Part shown: positions 36,822-46,097 of the stretch, one piece after another
How positions within the stretch are numbered: the stretch's first letter is position 1
Layout of the letters: the number at the start of each line of letters is the position of its first letter
NCBI RefSeq assembly: GCF_900086985.1
Contig: NZ_LT593974.1
Location: forward strand, 2,666,001 to 2,730,000
Source: Halomonas sp. HL-93
GTDB taxonomy: Bacteria; Pseudomonadota; Gammaproteobacteria; Pseudomonadales; Halomonadaceae
Direction: 5' to 3'
Length of the DNA stretch: 64,000 nucleotides
The notes under the pieces: generated by a model
Told to the model about the DNA's origin: nothing
Databases searched by the model: none
The model's input: only the letters and a program-made list of their open reading frames with translations
Program-made: the position numbers and the translations under genes

Positions 36822-37712
36822 TTAGTCGATCAGCCCGTCAGTACGCTCGGCATCGCGGACTTCCGCCTGGATATGCTGTTCGGCGACACGCCCGTACAGC
36901 TGGCGCGTGCGCTCCAGCTTGCCGACCACGCCGGGTTGCTGCGAATAGGCGAAAATGGCCGTCAACCGTGGCGTATCACCTTGCACCTCTGAGACGCGGT
37001 GCAGACTGAAGCGCCCTTTGAAAAGTTGTAAGTCCCCCGGACGCAGATCCAGGCGCTTTATAGGTGTTGAGTCATCCTCACGAATCACCGCGCTGACACC
37101 GGTATAGTTTTCGTACTGGGGCGTACGAATACCCGGGCAATACTCGAAAACGCCGCCCGCTTCGGGCTGCTGCGTCATCATGGTGACGATGAATTCGTTG
37201 GTGTCGTAGTGCCACGGCTGCTGAGTACCATCGGGCAATACGTTGAGCACGAGGCCAGCGAAAGGGTCGGCGTACTCATAAATTTGCTCTTCGCCCAGAC
37301 AGCGGGCCACCAGCGACTTCATGGCCTTGGAGACATAGAGCCGATGAATCAGGCTGTCGGCCGTGATCATGTCCCGTGTAACGAAACCGCTGGTACGCGT
37401 CATGAATATCCGGCGGGGATCATCATCCGGCAGCGAGGGGTCATCAGCCGTAAAATAGGCGTTGACCTGGCGCGTGTTGAAGAAGCTTTTCTCGGCCATG
37501 CGCGCGCTCTCCGCCCGCGCCTGTTCAAGAACGGCCGGATGCAGGAAACCTCGCAGTACCGCACAGCCCTCACGGTCAAGATCACGCCGGGCCGACTCAA
37601 TGACCTCAATAAGCGACGGGCTATCGGGGTCATCGAGTGGATAACGTTGGGTATCGACGAAAGCAGACAGATCCAGGCGCTCGGCATCCGCCAACTGATC
37701 AGCGTTCAGCAT
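36822..37712 (-). CDS. Fe(II)/2-oxoglutarate-dependent dioxygenase (substrate unknown)
   Basis: A cytosolic non-haem iron oxygenase of about 296 residues. The facial triad is visible as His168-x-Asp170 (PWHYDTNEF) and His238 (FSLHRVSEV), with Arg249 (TPRLTAIF) for 2-oxoglutarate binding. The HxD form points to hydroxylation rather than halogenation. It lacks the EctD signature, so it is not ectoine hydroxylase. An ATG at 37712 with GGAGG upstream is the best start; the frame from 37733 lies before that site. It precedes the M24 hydrolase gene by 37 bases. A divergent LysR gene starts about 100 bases away. Confidence 0.82.
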   Translation of the reverse strand: MLNADQLADAERLDLSAFVDTQRYPLDDPDSPSLIEVIESARRDLDREGCAVLRGFLHPAVLEQARAESARMAEKSFFNTRQVNAYFTADDPSLPDDDPRRIFMTRTSGFVTRDMITADSLIHRLYVSKAMKSLVARCLGEEQIYEYADPFAGLVLNVLPDGTQQPWHYDTNEFIVTMMTQQPEAGGVFEYCPGIRTPQYENYTGVSAVIREDDSTPIKRLDLRPGDLQLFKGRFSLHRVSEVQGDTPRLTAIFAYSQQPGVVGKLERTRQLYGRVAEQHIQAEVRDAERTDGLID

Positions 37713-37813
37713 TGCATTGCCCTCCAGAAGCAAACGGGAACCGGGCTTGGCACCCGGGCTTATCTGAAGGCATAGTGGATAAACAAGCGCTATTGAGGAA
37801 ACAATTCCTTGTG

Positions 37814-38701
37814 ATGGATTCCATCGACTTTACCGATAGCTCATCCCGCACGCCGTCACTCGACAATGAGCTGTTGAGCGCCTTCGTGGCCGTGGTGGAC
37901 AACAATGGGTTCACTGCCGCCGCTAATCAGCTGCACAAGACCCAGTCGACGATTAGTCTGCGCATACGCACCCTGGAAGAACGGCTCGGCACGCGTCTAT
38001 TGCAGCGTACAAGCCGCCAACTGACACTCACCCAAGATGGGGAAACATTCCTGGTCTACGCCCGTCGCCTGTTGCAATTGCAACGTGAAGCGTTAAGCGT
38101 GCTTGGTCACGGCGACCACGACGGCGTGATTCGTTTCGGCCTACCCGAAAATTATGCCGAAGCCTGGCTACCGGCACTATTGGGCCGCTTTGCCGAACGC
38201 CACCCTCGCATTCGGCCGCATATTCATTGTCGTATGTCGAGTGAGCTCATCGAGTCGCTGGAAGCGGGAGAACTGGATCTCGTGCTGACCATTCAACACA
38301 AGAGCCAACGGCACGGGGTATCAATGGGCCACGAGGAAGTGGTGTGGGCAGCGCATCAGGATTATCGTGTCGCCCCCAATGCGCCACTCGCACTGGCGCT
38401 CTTCCCCGACCACTGCCCTTATCGAGAGCGCGCCCTGGAAGCCCTTGCGCGCCTGGGCAGGCAGTGGTCGCTGGAATATACCACCCAAAGCCCTACCGGG
38501 CTGCGCGTTGCCGTCAACCTGGGCAAGGCCGTCACGGTCATTGATCGACGCGCCATGCCTGAGAATTGGCGCATCCTCGATGAAGCGGACGGGTTTCCAG
38601 CGTTGCCGCCTGCCGAGTTGACGGTTCGACAATCGCCAAGTTTCCAGCATCCTGCGGGGGATACGCTCGTCGACTTGCTGCGTGAACAGCTTCTCTCATA
38701 A
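37814..38701 (+). CDS. LysR-family transcriptional regulator
   Basis: A DNA-binding regulator of about 295 residues. The N-terminal winged helix-turn-helix is LLSAFVAVVDNNGFTAAANQLHKTQSTISLRIRTLEERLGTRLLQRTSRQLTLTQDG. The effector domain follows (IRFGLPENYAEAWLPALLGRFAERHPRIRPHI), similar to the LrhA/HexA group. It is divergent from the 2-oxoglutarate dioxygenase-M24 operon and is its likely regulator. The ATG at 37814 is used; an adjacent GTG at 37811 and a GTG at 37775 are possible. Confidence 0.88.
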   Translation: MDSIDFTDSSSRTPSLDNELLSAFVAVVDNNGFTAAANQLHKTQSTISLRIRTLEERLGTRLLQRTSRQLTLTQDGETFLVYARRLLQLQREALSVLGHGDHDGVIRFGLPENYAEAWLPALLGRFAERHPRIRPHIHCRMSSELIESLEAGELDLVLTIQHKSQRHGVSMGHEEVVWAAHQDYRVAPNAPLALALFPDHCPYRERALEALARLGRQWSLEYTTQSPTGLRVAVNLGKAVTVIDRRAMPENWRILDEADGFPALPPAELTVRQSPSFQHPAGDTLVDLLREQLLS

Positions 38702-38729
38702 CAGCCTCCACGGCGGCGTCTCGAGACGA

Positions 38730-39635
38730 CTATAACCCCGTGGGGGGATCGTCGATCTCCTGCGCCAGCCATTGGCGGAACAACTTGAGGCTCGCCGACT
38801 CCACTTGATGCGGCCGGGTGGCCAACCAATAGGAACGATGCCCGGTGACCTCGACATCGAGCCAAGATACAAGCTCCCCTCTATCCAACTCGCGCTCGAC
38901 CATGTGTCGGTCAGCGATGGTCAACCCGACGGCGTTAACGGCAGCATGAATCGCCGATTCCAGCAGATCAAACGCGATCCCCCCGCTGGTCTTCACACCT
39001 TCGATACCGGCCGCTGAAAGCCAGTGATCCCAGGTATGAAAGCGATCCTCCCCCCACAGGACATGGAGCAGCACCTGGTGATTGAGGTCGAGCGCATCAC
39101 GCCGCATAGACCCCCTGAGCTTGGGTGCGCAGACGGCGATATGACTTTCCTGCATCAAGTGCACCACCTCGGCATCCGACCACTCACCGGTGCCAAAACG
39201 AATCGCCGCATCCAGGTTTTCGTCTCCCACAAGGTCATCATCGGCACGCGTTGTCAGGGACAGCTCCAGATCCGGGTGCAATGATTTCAAGCGCCCCAGT
39301 CTTGGGATTAACCACCGATTGGCAAAAGTAGGAGGTGCATTCAGGCGCAGGTGGGAGACAGCATCCGGCTCTTGCAGCCCTCTTACGGTCCAGGCGATGC
39401 GGTCAAAGGACTGGCGCAGCACTGGCTGCAACCGCCTTCCCGCGTCCGTCAATCGAAGGTGGCCCGAACCGCGTTGGAAAAGCGACACCCCCAACTGCTC
39501 CTCCAGCAACTTGACTTGACGACTGACCGCGCTCTGGGTCACGCAGAGCCGCTGTGCCGCCAGGGTAAAACTCGCACACTCGGCGGCGGCCTCGAAGGCC
39601 TTGAGAGCATTGAGTGGGGGTAAGGTGCGTGACAT
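38730..39635 (-). CDS. LysR-family transcriptional regulator, GcvA-like
   Basis: About 301 residues: HTH at LNALKAFEAAAECASFTLAAQRLCVTQSAVSRQVKLLEEQLGVSLFQRGSGHLRLTDAG and a GcvA-type effector domain (LRLNAPPTFANRWLIPRLGRLKSLHPDLELSL). The ATG at 39635 has GAGG ten bases upstream. It is divergent from the aldehyde dehydrogenase operon and is the probable regulator of that operon. It lies tail to tail with the other LysR gene across 28 bases. Confidence 0.9.
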   Translation of the reverse strand: MSRTLPPLNALKAFEAAAECASFTLAAQRLCVTQSAVSRQVKLLEEQLGVSLFQRGSGHLRLTDAGRRLQPVLRQSFDRIAWTVRGLQEPDAVSHLRLNAPPTFANRWLIPRLGRLKSLHPDLELSLTTRADDDLVGDENLDAAIRFGTGEWSDAEVVHLMQESHIAVCAPKLRGSMRRDALDLNHQVLLHVLWGEDRFHTWDHWLSAAGIEGVKTSGGIAFDLLESAIHAAVNAVGLTIADRHMVERELDRGELVSWLDVEVTGHRSYWLATRPHQVESASLKLFRQWLAQEIDDPPTGL

Positions 39636-39818
39636 GCGCCGAAACCTCATTGGGTGATTTTTTCGCAGTAACTCACCAGATAATGTCAGCAAACACCTCT
39701 CCAATACCAGTCTTGCATGAGTTATTGGAATACCCGGGGTTCACTTTCCTCGTTTGTGGGGCCACAGCTGAGCACCTACTATCACCAAAACATGCCAACT
39801 CACCGCCGAGGTTATCTG

Positions 39819-41312
39819 ATGACGGACCGTTCCCACACCGACTGGCAGGCTCGCGCAAGCACGCTCCCGCTACCGCAACTGGCCTATATCGACGGACAAT
39901 TTGTCCCGGCTCGCAGCGGCGCCACCTTTTCCGCAGAGAATCCTGCCACCGGTCAGGTGCTCACCGAGGTGGCCGCTTGCGACAGCGCCGATGTCGACCG
40001 CGCCGTCGCCAGTGCGCGCCGCAGCTTCGAGAGTGGCGAGTGGCGCGACCTGCCCCCGACCGAGCGCAAATCGCGCATGCTCGCCTGGGCGGATGCCATC
40101 GAGGCACAGCTTGACGACATTGCGCTACTTGAGACCCTGGAAACCGGCAAGCCGATTGGCCAGACCACCACCGTGGATGTGCCCGGCCTGGTCGGAGGGC
40201 TGCGCTGGTATGCCGAGTCCCTCGACAAGCTCTACGGTGAAACGGCGCCTAACGGCGCGACCAGCGTCTGCCTGGTGGAGCGCGAACCGGTGGGCGTCGT
40301 CGCCGCCGTGGTGCCCTGGAACTACCCGCTGATTATCGCCAGTTGGAAGATCGGTCCGGCACTGGGCGCTGGCAACTCGGTGATCCTCAAGCCCGCTGAG
40401 CAGTCCAGCCTGGCAACCCTCAAGGTGGCAGGGCTTGCTATGGAAGCAGGCATCCCCGCCGGGGCTTTCCAGGTGGTCACGGGGCTTGGTCACATAGCGG
40501 GCAAGGCATTGGGCCTGCATGCGGGCGTCGATGCCGTGGGCTTTACCGGCTCCACCGAGGTCGGCAAGGCTTTCCTTGAGTATTCCGCGCACTCCAATAT
40601 GAAGCGTATCGGCCTGGAGTGCGGCGGCAAGAGCCCGCATATCGTCACGCGTGATGTAGAAGACCTGGACACCATCGCCATGTCGGTCGCCTATGGCGTC
40701 TGGTACAACCAGGGCGAGACCTGCCACGCGGGTACCCGCCTTATTGTCGATCGAACCGTCAAGCAAGCGCTGCTTGCCAAGCTCCGCGGTTGGGCCGAGG
40801 CACTTCAGCCCGGTGACCCGCTCGACCCCGCCGTGCAGATGGGGGCAATGATCGAGCAGTCACACATGGAAAAGGTTCAGGGCTATCTCGAACATGGCCA
40901 GCGCGAAGGGGCTCGCCTGCTATTCGGCGGTGAGCAAGTGCGCAGCGAAAGCGGCGGGTACTACCTGACCCCGGCCGTACTCGACGATGTCACCAACGAT
41001 ATGCGGGTGGCCCGCGAAGAGATCTTCGGCCCGGTACTCGTCGTAATCACCGTGGACGACCTGGATGAGGCATTGGCCATCGCCAATGACACCGACTACG
41101 GCCTCGGAGCGGCGATCTGGACAGACCGGCTACGCGACGGCCACCGCGCCGCCCGCGCCCTTCGCGCGGGCACCGTTTGGGTCAACTGTTACGACCACAC
41201 ATCGATCAATGCGCCGTTTGGTGGCTACAAGCAATCCGGCCAGGGTCGCGACAAATCGCTCCATGCTTTTGACAAGTACACCGAACTCAAAACCACCTGG
41301 ATCGAGATTTGA
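39819..41312 (+). CDS. NAD(P)-dependent aldehyde dehydrogenase (PuuC/betaine aldehyde dehydrogenase-like)
   Basis: Oxidises an aldehyde to the acid. The 497-residue protein has the full family set: VVPWNYPLIIASWKIGPALGAGNSVILKPAEQSSL (coenzyme site), GFTGSTEVGKAF, the catalytic Glu in LECGGKSPHIV, the nucleophilic Cys in YNQGETCHAGTRL, and EEIFGPV. The sequence leans toward gamma-glutamyl-aminobutyraldehyde or betaine aldehyde dehydrogenases, so a substrate with a charged amino group is possible. The ATG at 39819 with GAGG upstream is preferred to an earlier one at 39717. First gene of a three-gene operon. Confidence 0.9.
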   Translation: MTDRSHTDWQARASTLPLPQLAYIDGQFVPARSGATFSAENPATGQVLTEVAACDSADVDRAVASARRSFESGEWRDLPPTERKSRMLAWADAIEAQLDDIALLETLETGKPIGQTTTVDVPGLVGGLRWYAESLDKLYGETAPNGATSVCLVEREPVGVVAAVVPWNYPLIIASWKIGPALGAGNSVILKPAEQSSLATLKVAGLAMEAGIPAGAFQVVTGLGHIAGKALGLHAGVDAVGFTGSTEVGKAFLEYSAHSNMKRIGLECGGKSPHIVTRDVEDLDTIAMSVAYGVWYNQGETCHAGTRLIVDRTVKQALLAKLRGWAEALQPGDPLDPAVQMGAMIEQSHMEKVQGYLEHGQREGARLLFGGEQVRSESGGYYLTPAVLDDVTNDMRVAREEIFGPVLVVITVDDLDEALAIANDTDYGLGAAIWTDRLRDGHRAARALRAGTVWVNCYDHTSINAPFGGYKQSGQGRDKSLHAFDKYTELKTTWIEI

Positions 41313-41317
41313 GCCCT

Positions 41318-42517
41318 ATGCCCCTGAACCATTTTCATACCGGACGTCAGACACCGATCATCGCAGGACCTGGCACTCTTGGGCAGCTACCCGAGCTTCG
41401 CCGCCGCCTGGGGACCAGCCGTTATATGCTCATCAGTGACCAGGGCCTTGCCGCGACCGGCCTGGTCGATGCCCTGGTCGACGACCTAACGGCTGATGCC
41501 GAGGTAGATACCTTCCTGGCACCGGCGGGCGAACCCAGCGTCGCTACCGCCGATGCGGCCGCGACCGTAGTTCGTGCCCTGCCCGGCCGCCCCCTGGTGA
41601 TTGGGCTGGGTGGCGGCACCGCGCTGGACATCGCCAAGCTGGTCGCTGCCCTGGCAGAAAGCCCGGGCGACATGGCGGATTACCTGCTGGCCAAGACCCC
41701 TTGGGCAGGGCGCGTACCCGCCGTGATGGTGCCAACTACCTCGGGTACCGGCTCCGAAGTCACGCGAACCTCAATCCTCACCGACCCAGAGGGACGCAAG
41801 CTTTGGGCCTGGGGCGACGAGCTGCTGCCCGACGCCGTCCTGCTCGACCCGGCATTAACGCTTGGCCTGCCCGCTACGCTCACGGCTACCACCGGCCTGG
41901 ATGCCTTTGTCCACGCCCTGGAGGCCACGACCGGCCAGGGGCAACACACGTTCATAGAAGCTACAGCGCTGCAGGCCATCCGGCTGGTAGGCGCGGCCCT
42001 GCCCAATGCAGTGGCCGCCCCGGATGACCTGGTGGCCCGCCAACGCATGCAGGAAGCCGCTTGCCTGGCGGGCCAGGCTATCGATAATGGCGGTACCGGC
42101 ATCGCCCATAACATTGGCCATGCCCTGGGTAGCTGTTACCACCTTCCCCACGGTATCGCCGTAACACTCGCCCTAGAGGCATCGCTGGCCTGGTCCGTGA
42201 CAGGTAATGAAGCACGCTTCGCGCCAGCGGCCCATGCCCTGAAGGCAGGTTCCGAAGCCCAAGAATTGCCCAGGCTGTTCCGAGAGCTTGCTGATCAGAC
42301 CCACTTCAACCAGGCCCTTTCCCCCTTCACCACGCTGACCCTGGACGCTGAGGCGCTAGCTTTGACCATGCAAAAAGACGAGAACGCGCCCATGGCCCGC
42401 AACGCGGCTCGCCGTCCAACGGGCGATGATTGGCAATGGCTCGCCGACGCCACGGTGGCCGTGTTCACGCGCCGCGTCGCCGAGCTTGCCACCCAGAACC
42501 GGGAGATCAGCGCATGA
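41318..42517 (+). CDS. Iron-containing alcohol dehydrogenase
   Basis: A group III, Fe-dependent NAD(P) alcohol dehydrogenase of about 399 residues. Dinucleotide-binding [12 protein letters not shown] and [15 protein letters not shown] are present. The metal site is supplied by [13 protein letters not shown] and by [16 protein letters not shown]. Substrate unknown; relatives act on lactaldehyde, 1,3-propanediol or 4-hydroxybutyrate. It starts 5 bases after the aldehyde dehydrogenase stop and overlaps the enolase-superfamily gene by four bases (ATGA). Together with the dehydrogenase it would take an alcohol to an acid. Confidence 0.9.
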   Translation: MPLNHFHTGRQTPIIAGPGTLGQLPELRRRLGTSRYMLISDQGLAATGLVDALVDDLTADAEVDTFLAPAGEPSVATADAAATVVRALPGRPLVIGLGGGTALDIAKLVAALAESPGDMADYLLAKTPWAGRVPAVMVPTTSGTGSEVTRTSILTDPEGRKLWAWGDELLPDAVLLDPALTLGLPATLTATTGLDAFVHALEATTGQGQHTFIEATALQAIRLVGAALPNAVAAPDDLVARQRMQEAACLAGQAIDNGGTGIAHNIGHALGSCYHLPHGIAVTLALEASLAWSVTGNEARFAPAAHALKAGSEAQELPRLFRELADQTHFNQALSPFTTLTLDAEALALTMQKDENAPMARNAARRPTGDDWQWLADATVAVFTRRVAELATQNREISA

Positions 42518-43656
42518 ACGTGATCGAGCGCATCGAGATCAGTCAGCACCAGTGCGAGCTCGACCCACCCTTCCCGGCGGCCTGGGATAGCCAACCCCGG
42601 CGCAAGTTTCCGGCCGCCATCGTTCGCGTGATCGACAGCGAAGGCCGTGAGGGGATCGGCTCGGGCGATGCCATGTATGGCTTCGACGACTTCCGGTCGC
42701 TATTTATTGGGCAGGACCCCTTAGCCATCGAACGCCACAGCGCCGTTATCGACAACATCGGCTTTCATGCCGGGCGCTGCTGGCCACTGGAAGTCGCTCT
42801 ATGGGACTTGATCGGCAAGATCAAAGCCCAACCGTTATGGCAATTGTTGGGCGGCACTTCGTCACGCCTGAAGGCATACGCCTCCAGCGGCACCCATCGC
42901 CCTACCGAGCAGGTCGTTGCCCTCGCCGAACAGGTTCGCGACGCAGGTATCCCCGCCCTGAAACTACGCTTTGGCCGTCAGCGTCTTGAAGATGACCTCG
43001 CGGTGCTCGCCGCCGTACGTCGTGCCGTCGGCAAAGATCTCGACCTGATGGTCGACTGCAACCAGGGCTGGCGGATGCCGTGGGATACCCAGGCCCCCTG
43101 GGACCTGGCCAAGGCCAGCGAAGTGGCTGAGGAGTTGATTCACCATGATGTGCTGTGGATGGAAGAGCCGCTCTATCGCGGCGACTACCCCGGCATGAAT
43201 GCCCTCAACGACCTGACCGGCGAGCGGCTGAAAATCGCCGGAGGCGAGATGACCCGCGAACCCTACGAATTCCGCGAAATGCTGCGGCAGCAGTGCCTTG
43301 ACGTCTACCAGCCGGACGCCGTGTGCTCAATCGGCCTGCTTGGCTTATCGCGGCTGGCGAAAGAAGTCACCACGGCGGGCAAATGGTTCACGCCGCATAC
43401 CTGGGGCAATGGCATCGGTCTTGCCGCCAACCTGCATCTCACCGCCGGAGCGGTTGGCCCGGCTGGCTGTCCTTATCTGGAGTACCCTTTCGACCCGCCG
43501 GAATGGACACCCGAAGTGCGCGACTTCCCGCTGACCACCGCGATCAAGCCTGATGCCAAAGGCTGGCTGACACTCTCTGACGAACCTGGCCTCGGCATTA
43601 CACTGGATGAAGCACGTCTCGCGGCCACCCGCGCCAACCAGGCAACTTGGCAATAG
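42514..43656 (+). CDS. Enolase-superfamily enzyme, mandelate racemase subgroup-like
   Basis: Acts on a carboxylate by abstracting its alpha proton with Mg. The 380-residue protein has Lys150-x-Arg152 (LKLRFG) where mandelate racemase has Lys-x-Lys. Mg ligands are Asp181 (VDCNQGW), Glu217 or Glu218 (MEEP) and Glu245 (AGGE). The general base dyad His295 (PHTWGNG) and Asp268 is intact. The Arg in place of the second Lys argues for a dehydratase using His as base rather than a racemase. Substrate unknown; an acid sugar or a hydroxylated amino or betaine acid is plausible. Third gene of the operon. Confidence 0.87.
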   Translation: MNVIERIEISQHQCELDPPFPAAWDSQPRRKFPAAIVRVIDSEGREGIGSGDAMYGFDDFRSLFIGQDPLAIERHSAVIDNIGFHAGRCWPLEVALWDLIGKIKAQPLWQLLGGTSSRLKAYASSGTHRPTEQVVALAEQVRDAGIPALKLRFGRQRLEDDLAVLAAVRRAVGKDLDLMVDCNQGWRMPWDTQAPWDLAKASEVAEELIHHDVLWMEEPLYRGDYPGMNALNDLTGERLKIAGGEMTREPYEFREMLRQQCLDVYQPDAVCSIGLLGLSRLAKEVTTAGKWFTPHTWGNGIGLAANLHLTAGAVGPAGCPYLEYPFDPPEWTPEVRDFPLTTAIKPDAKGWLTLSDEPGLGITLDEARLAATRANQATWQ

Positions 43657-43787
43657 CGGCTGTCATAAATGCTTTTTTGCGGCAATACGCGCCAAGCTCT
43701 GTTTCTGGCATCGCGGAGGGGTCAATGGCCAAGATTTATTTTTGCGGCACGTAGTTGCTGCAACTTATTTAGTTGAACTCAGGCATT

Positions 43788-44774
43788 TTAGGTTTTTGTG
43801 TTATCAACCCCTTCAGCCATCAAGCAAAGAAGCTCATACATGAGGGTGGCGCCCATCAATGCCGTGATACCGCTGGGATCAAAGGGGGGTGATACTTCTA
43901 CGACATCAGCACCAATGAGCGGTAAACCGCGGAAACCACGTACGAGCTGAAGTGCTTGCAGGCTGGTAAGGCCACCGACTTCGGGTGTACCGGTACCAGG
44001 GGCGAACGCGGGATCGATGCTGTCGATATCGAACGATAAATACACCGGCCCATTGCCGACGACGCGACGGGCTTCCGCGATGACCGCGTCAATACCCAAC
44101 GCATCCACTTCTTCCATAAACATGACGCGCATGCTGGTGTCATGAGAATAGTCCCAGCCTTGCGTCGTGTTCTGGGCACCACGAATACCGATCTGCACGG
44201 TACGCTTGGGATCGACCAGGCCCTGTTCACAGGCGAGGCGAAAGGGTCCGCCATGGTGAAATTTCGATCCTTGAAACTCGTCCCAGGTATCGGTGTGGGC
44301 ATCAATTTGGATCAATCCTACGGGGTCGTCGGCCGCTAAGCCGCGTAAAATGGGAAACGTAACTGAATGATCGCCACCAGCGCTCAGTGGAATAACGCCT
44401 GCGTTTCGAATGGCCGCGTAATAGGCGGCAATATCATCAGAGACTTTTTCAAGGTCGTAGATTGAGGAAAATCGCACATCGCCGATGTCAGCAATGCGTG
44501 CCTGGGCAAAGGGGTCCAGTCCGGTGATGTGATGCGCGCTGCGCATCATGCTCGACTGGTTGCGTATTTCACGGGGTCCGTGACGAGTGCCGGGACGATT
44601 GCTGACGCCGCCATCAAACGGAATCCCCACCAAGGCAATATCCAGCGCTTCCAAAGTGTCGGCAAGCGGAGCCCGCAGGAAGCTTGCGATCTCTCGGTAA
44701 CGGGGTTCGTGGCGGGGTAGGTAATGTTCGCCAGTGGCGGCATTGAGGCGAGTGCCGTCTGTGCCTTTGGCCAT
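43788..44774 (-). CDS. Ureohydrolase (agmatinase/guanidinobutyrase family)
   Basis: Hydrolyses a guanidino compound to an amine and urea. The 328-residue protein has all metal-binding motifs of the arginase fold: AGGDHSVTFP, QIDAHTDTWDEF and SFDIDSIDPAFAPGTGTPEVGGLT. The segment FDGGVSNRPGTRHGPREIR matches agmatinase-type substrate loops. Candidates are agmatine, 4-guanidinobutyrate, 3-guanidinopropionate or guanidine; sequence alone does not decide. It is the last gene of a minus-strand run with an M20 hydrolase 11 bases before it. Members use Mn or Ni. Confidence 0.9.
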   Translation of the reverse strand: MAKGTDGTRLNAATGEHYLPRHEPRYREIASFLRAPLADTLEALDIALVGIPFDGGVSNRPGTRHGPREIRNQSSMMRSAHHITGLDPFAQARIADIGDVRFSSIYDLEKVSDDIAAYYAAIRNAGVIPLSAGGDHSVTFPILRGLAADDPVGLIQIDAHTDTWDEFQGSKFHHGGPFRLACEQGLVDPKRTVQIGIRGAQNTTQGWDYSHDTSMRVMFMEEVDALGIDAVIAEARRVVGNGPVYLSFDIDSIDPAFAPGTGTPEVGGLTSLQALQLVRGFRGLPLIGADVVEVSPPFDPSGITALMGATLMYELLCLMAEGVDNTKT

Positions 44775-44784
44775 TTTATGCTCC

Positions 44785-46074
44785 TTATTGGCTTAAGCGC
44801 GCCAAGCTGGCGGCTAACAGTTGCGTGCCAACGACGGCGTCATCGAGCTCGGTATGTTCATCCGGATGATGACTAAGCCCCTTGTGACAAGGCACAAACA
44901 GCATGGCCGTTGGGCAGTGGTTGGCGAGATGAATGGCATCATGAAAGGCGCCCGATACCAAGTGAGGCGCAGTGATCCCTAGCTCGCCTGCAGTGGCATC
45001 GATTTGTGCCGTCAGGGTGTCAGGAAAAGCCACCGGCTCAATCCGGGATAGCGAGGCAAGCGTTACCCGGCAACCTGCCCAGGTTTGTTGTGTGATGTCG
45101 TTGAACGTGGCTTCCAATGCTTTGAGTGTTGCTCCCTCTGGGTGTCGTAAATCGATACTGAAGGTGACGCGGTCGGGAATCGTGTTCACTGAGCCAGGGC
45201 TGACATCGAATTTGCCGATGGTAAAGCGCACACGATCTTCGCTATCCCGTGCTGCTTCCCTTAGCGCGGTTGCCACCGCGCAGGCGCCTTCTAATGCATC
45301 GCGTCGATGGGCACGCGGTGTGGTGCCCGCGTGGTTGGCGCTACCCTCCACGGTAACTTCAAACCAACTCACTCCCTGAATGCCCTCGACGACCCCCACA
45401 GAGGCCCCCTTTCGCTCAAGGATGGGCCCTTGCTCAATGTGCAACTCAATAAAGGCGTGCATAGGCGTCGCCATCGGACGACGAGGCACGTCGGCGGCGT
45501 CCATTTCGGCCAAGCACATATCAAGTGCATGCCCCATCGTCATGCCCTCGCTATCTTTAATCAGCCGGGTTGCCTCAAGGCTTCGCACATTGCAGAAAAC
45601 TGCCGACCCGGAGGTTCCAGGAGAGAAACGCGCCCCTTCTTCGTTTGTCCAGCTCACCAGGGATAAAGGGTGGCGTGGGGTAAAGCCAGCCGCTTTAAGC
45701 GCGCGAAGCGCTTCAAGGCCGGCTAATACCCCCAATGCACCATCGTATTTGCCACCTGCCGGTTGGCTGTCGAGATGACTGCCTGTCACGACAGGGGCTA
45801 GCTCTGGGTCGCTGCCGGGCAGATCAAGAAATACGTTACCCATCGCGTCGACGCTCGCGTTAGCCCCTAGCTCGCTGGCCTGTTCAACAAGCCATCGCCT
45901 TGCACTGATGTCATGGCTGTCCAACGCTAAACGCGCCACACCGCCATCTTCGCGAGCACCGATCATCGCAAGTGTCGCCAGATCCTTGGCTAGACGCCGC
46001 GGGTTGACGGCTGCCGCAATAGCAGGGAGATCACAAGCGGTTTGATCGTTGGGCGAGGCAGGGTCGTGGACCAT
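44785..46074 (-). CDS. M20-family Zn-dependent amidohydrolase (N-carbamoyl-amino acid hydrolase/allantoate amidohydrolase type)
   Basis: Removes a carbamoyl group from a ureido acid, giving amine, CO2 and ammonia. The protein of about 429 residues carries the AllC/HyuC pattern: TGSHLDSQPAGGKYDGALGVLAGLEAL (His and Asp ligands), SWTNEEGARFSPGTSGS (Glu pair), ELHIEQGPILE, SANHAGTTP (dimerisation/substrate), and a C-terminal SGAFHDAIHL and HHPDEHTE. An ATG at 46074 with GGAGAG upstream is preferred over a GTG at 46089. Between the DUF1989 gene and the ureohydrolase gene, it probably acts on the same compound class. Confidence 0.9.
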   Translation of the reverse strand: MVHDPASPNDQTACDLPAIAAAVNPRRLAKDLATLAMIGAREDGGVARLALDSHDISARRWLVEQASELGANASVDAMGNVFLDLPGSDPELAPVVTGSHLDSQPAGGKYDGALGVLAGLEALRALKAAGFTPRHPLSLVSWTNEEGARFSPGTSGSAVFCNVRSLEATRLIKDSEGMTMGHALDMCLAEMDAADVPRRPMATPMHAFIELHIEQGPILERKGASVGVVEGIQGVSWFEVTVEGSANHAGTTPRAHRRDALEGACAVATALREAARDSEDRVRFTIGKFDVSPGSVNTIPDRVTFSIDLRHPEGATLKALEATFNDITQQTWAGCRVTLASLSRIEPVAFPDTLTAQIDATAGELGITAPHLVSGAFHDAIHLANHCPTAMLFVPCHKGLSHHPDEHTELDDAVVGTQLLAASLARLSQ

Positions 46075-46097
46075 TGGGCTCTCCGTCACTGTGTTGT

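Noticed and set aside
36822..37712. Ectoine hydroxylase EctD
   Set aside because: The EctD signature around the iron site is missing and no ectoine biosynthesis genes are nearby.
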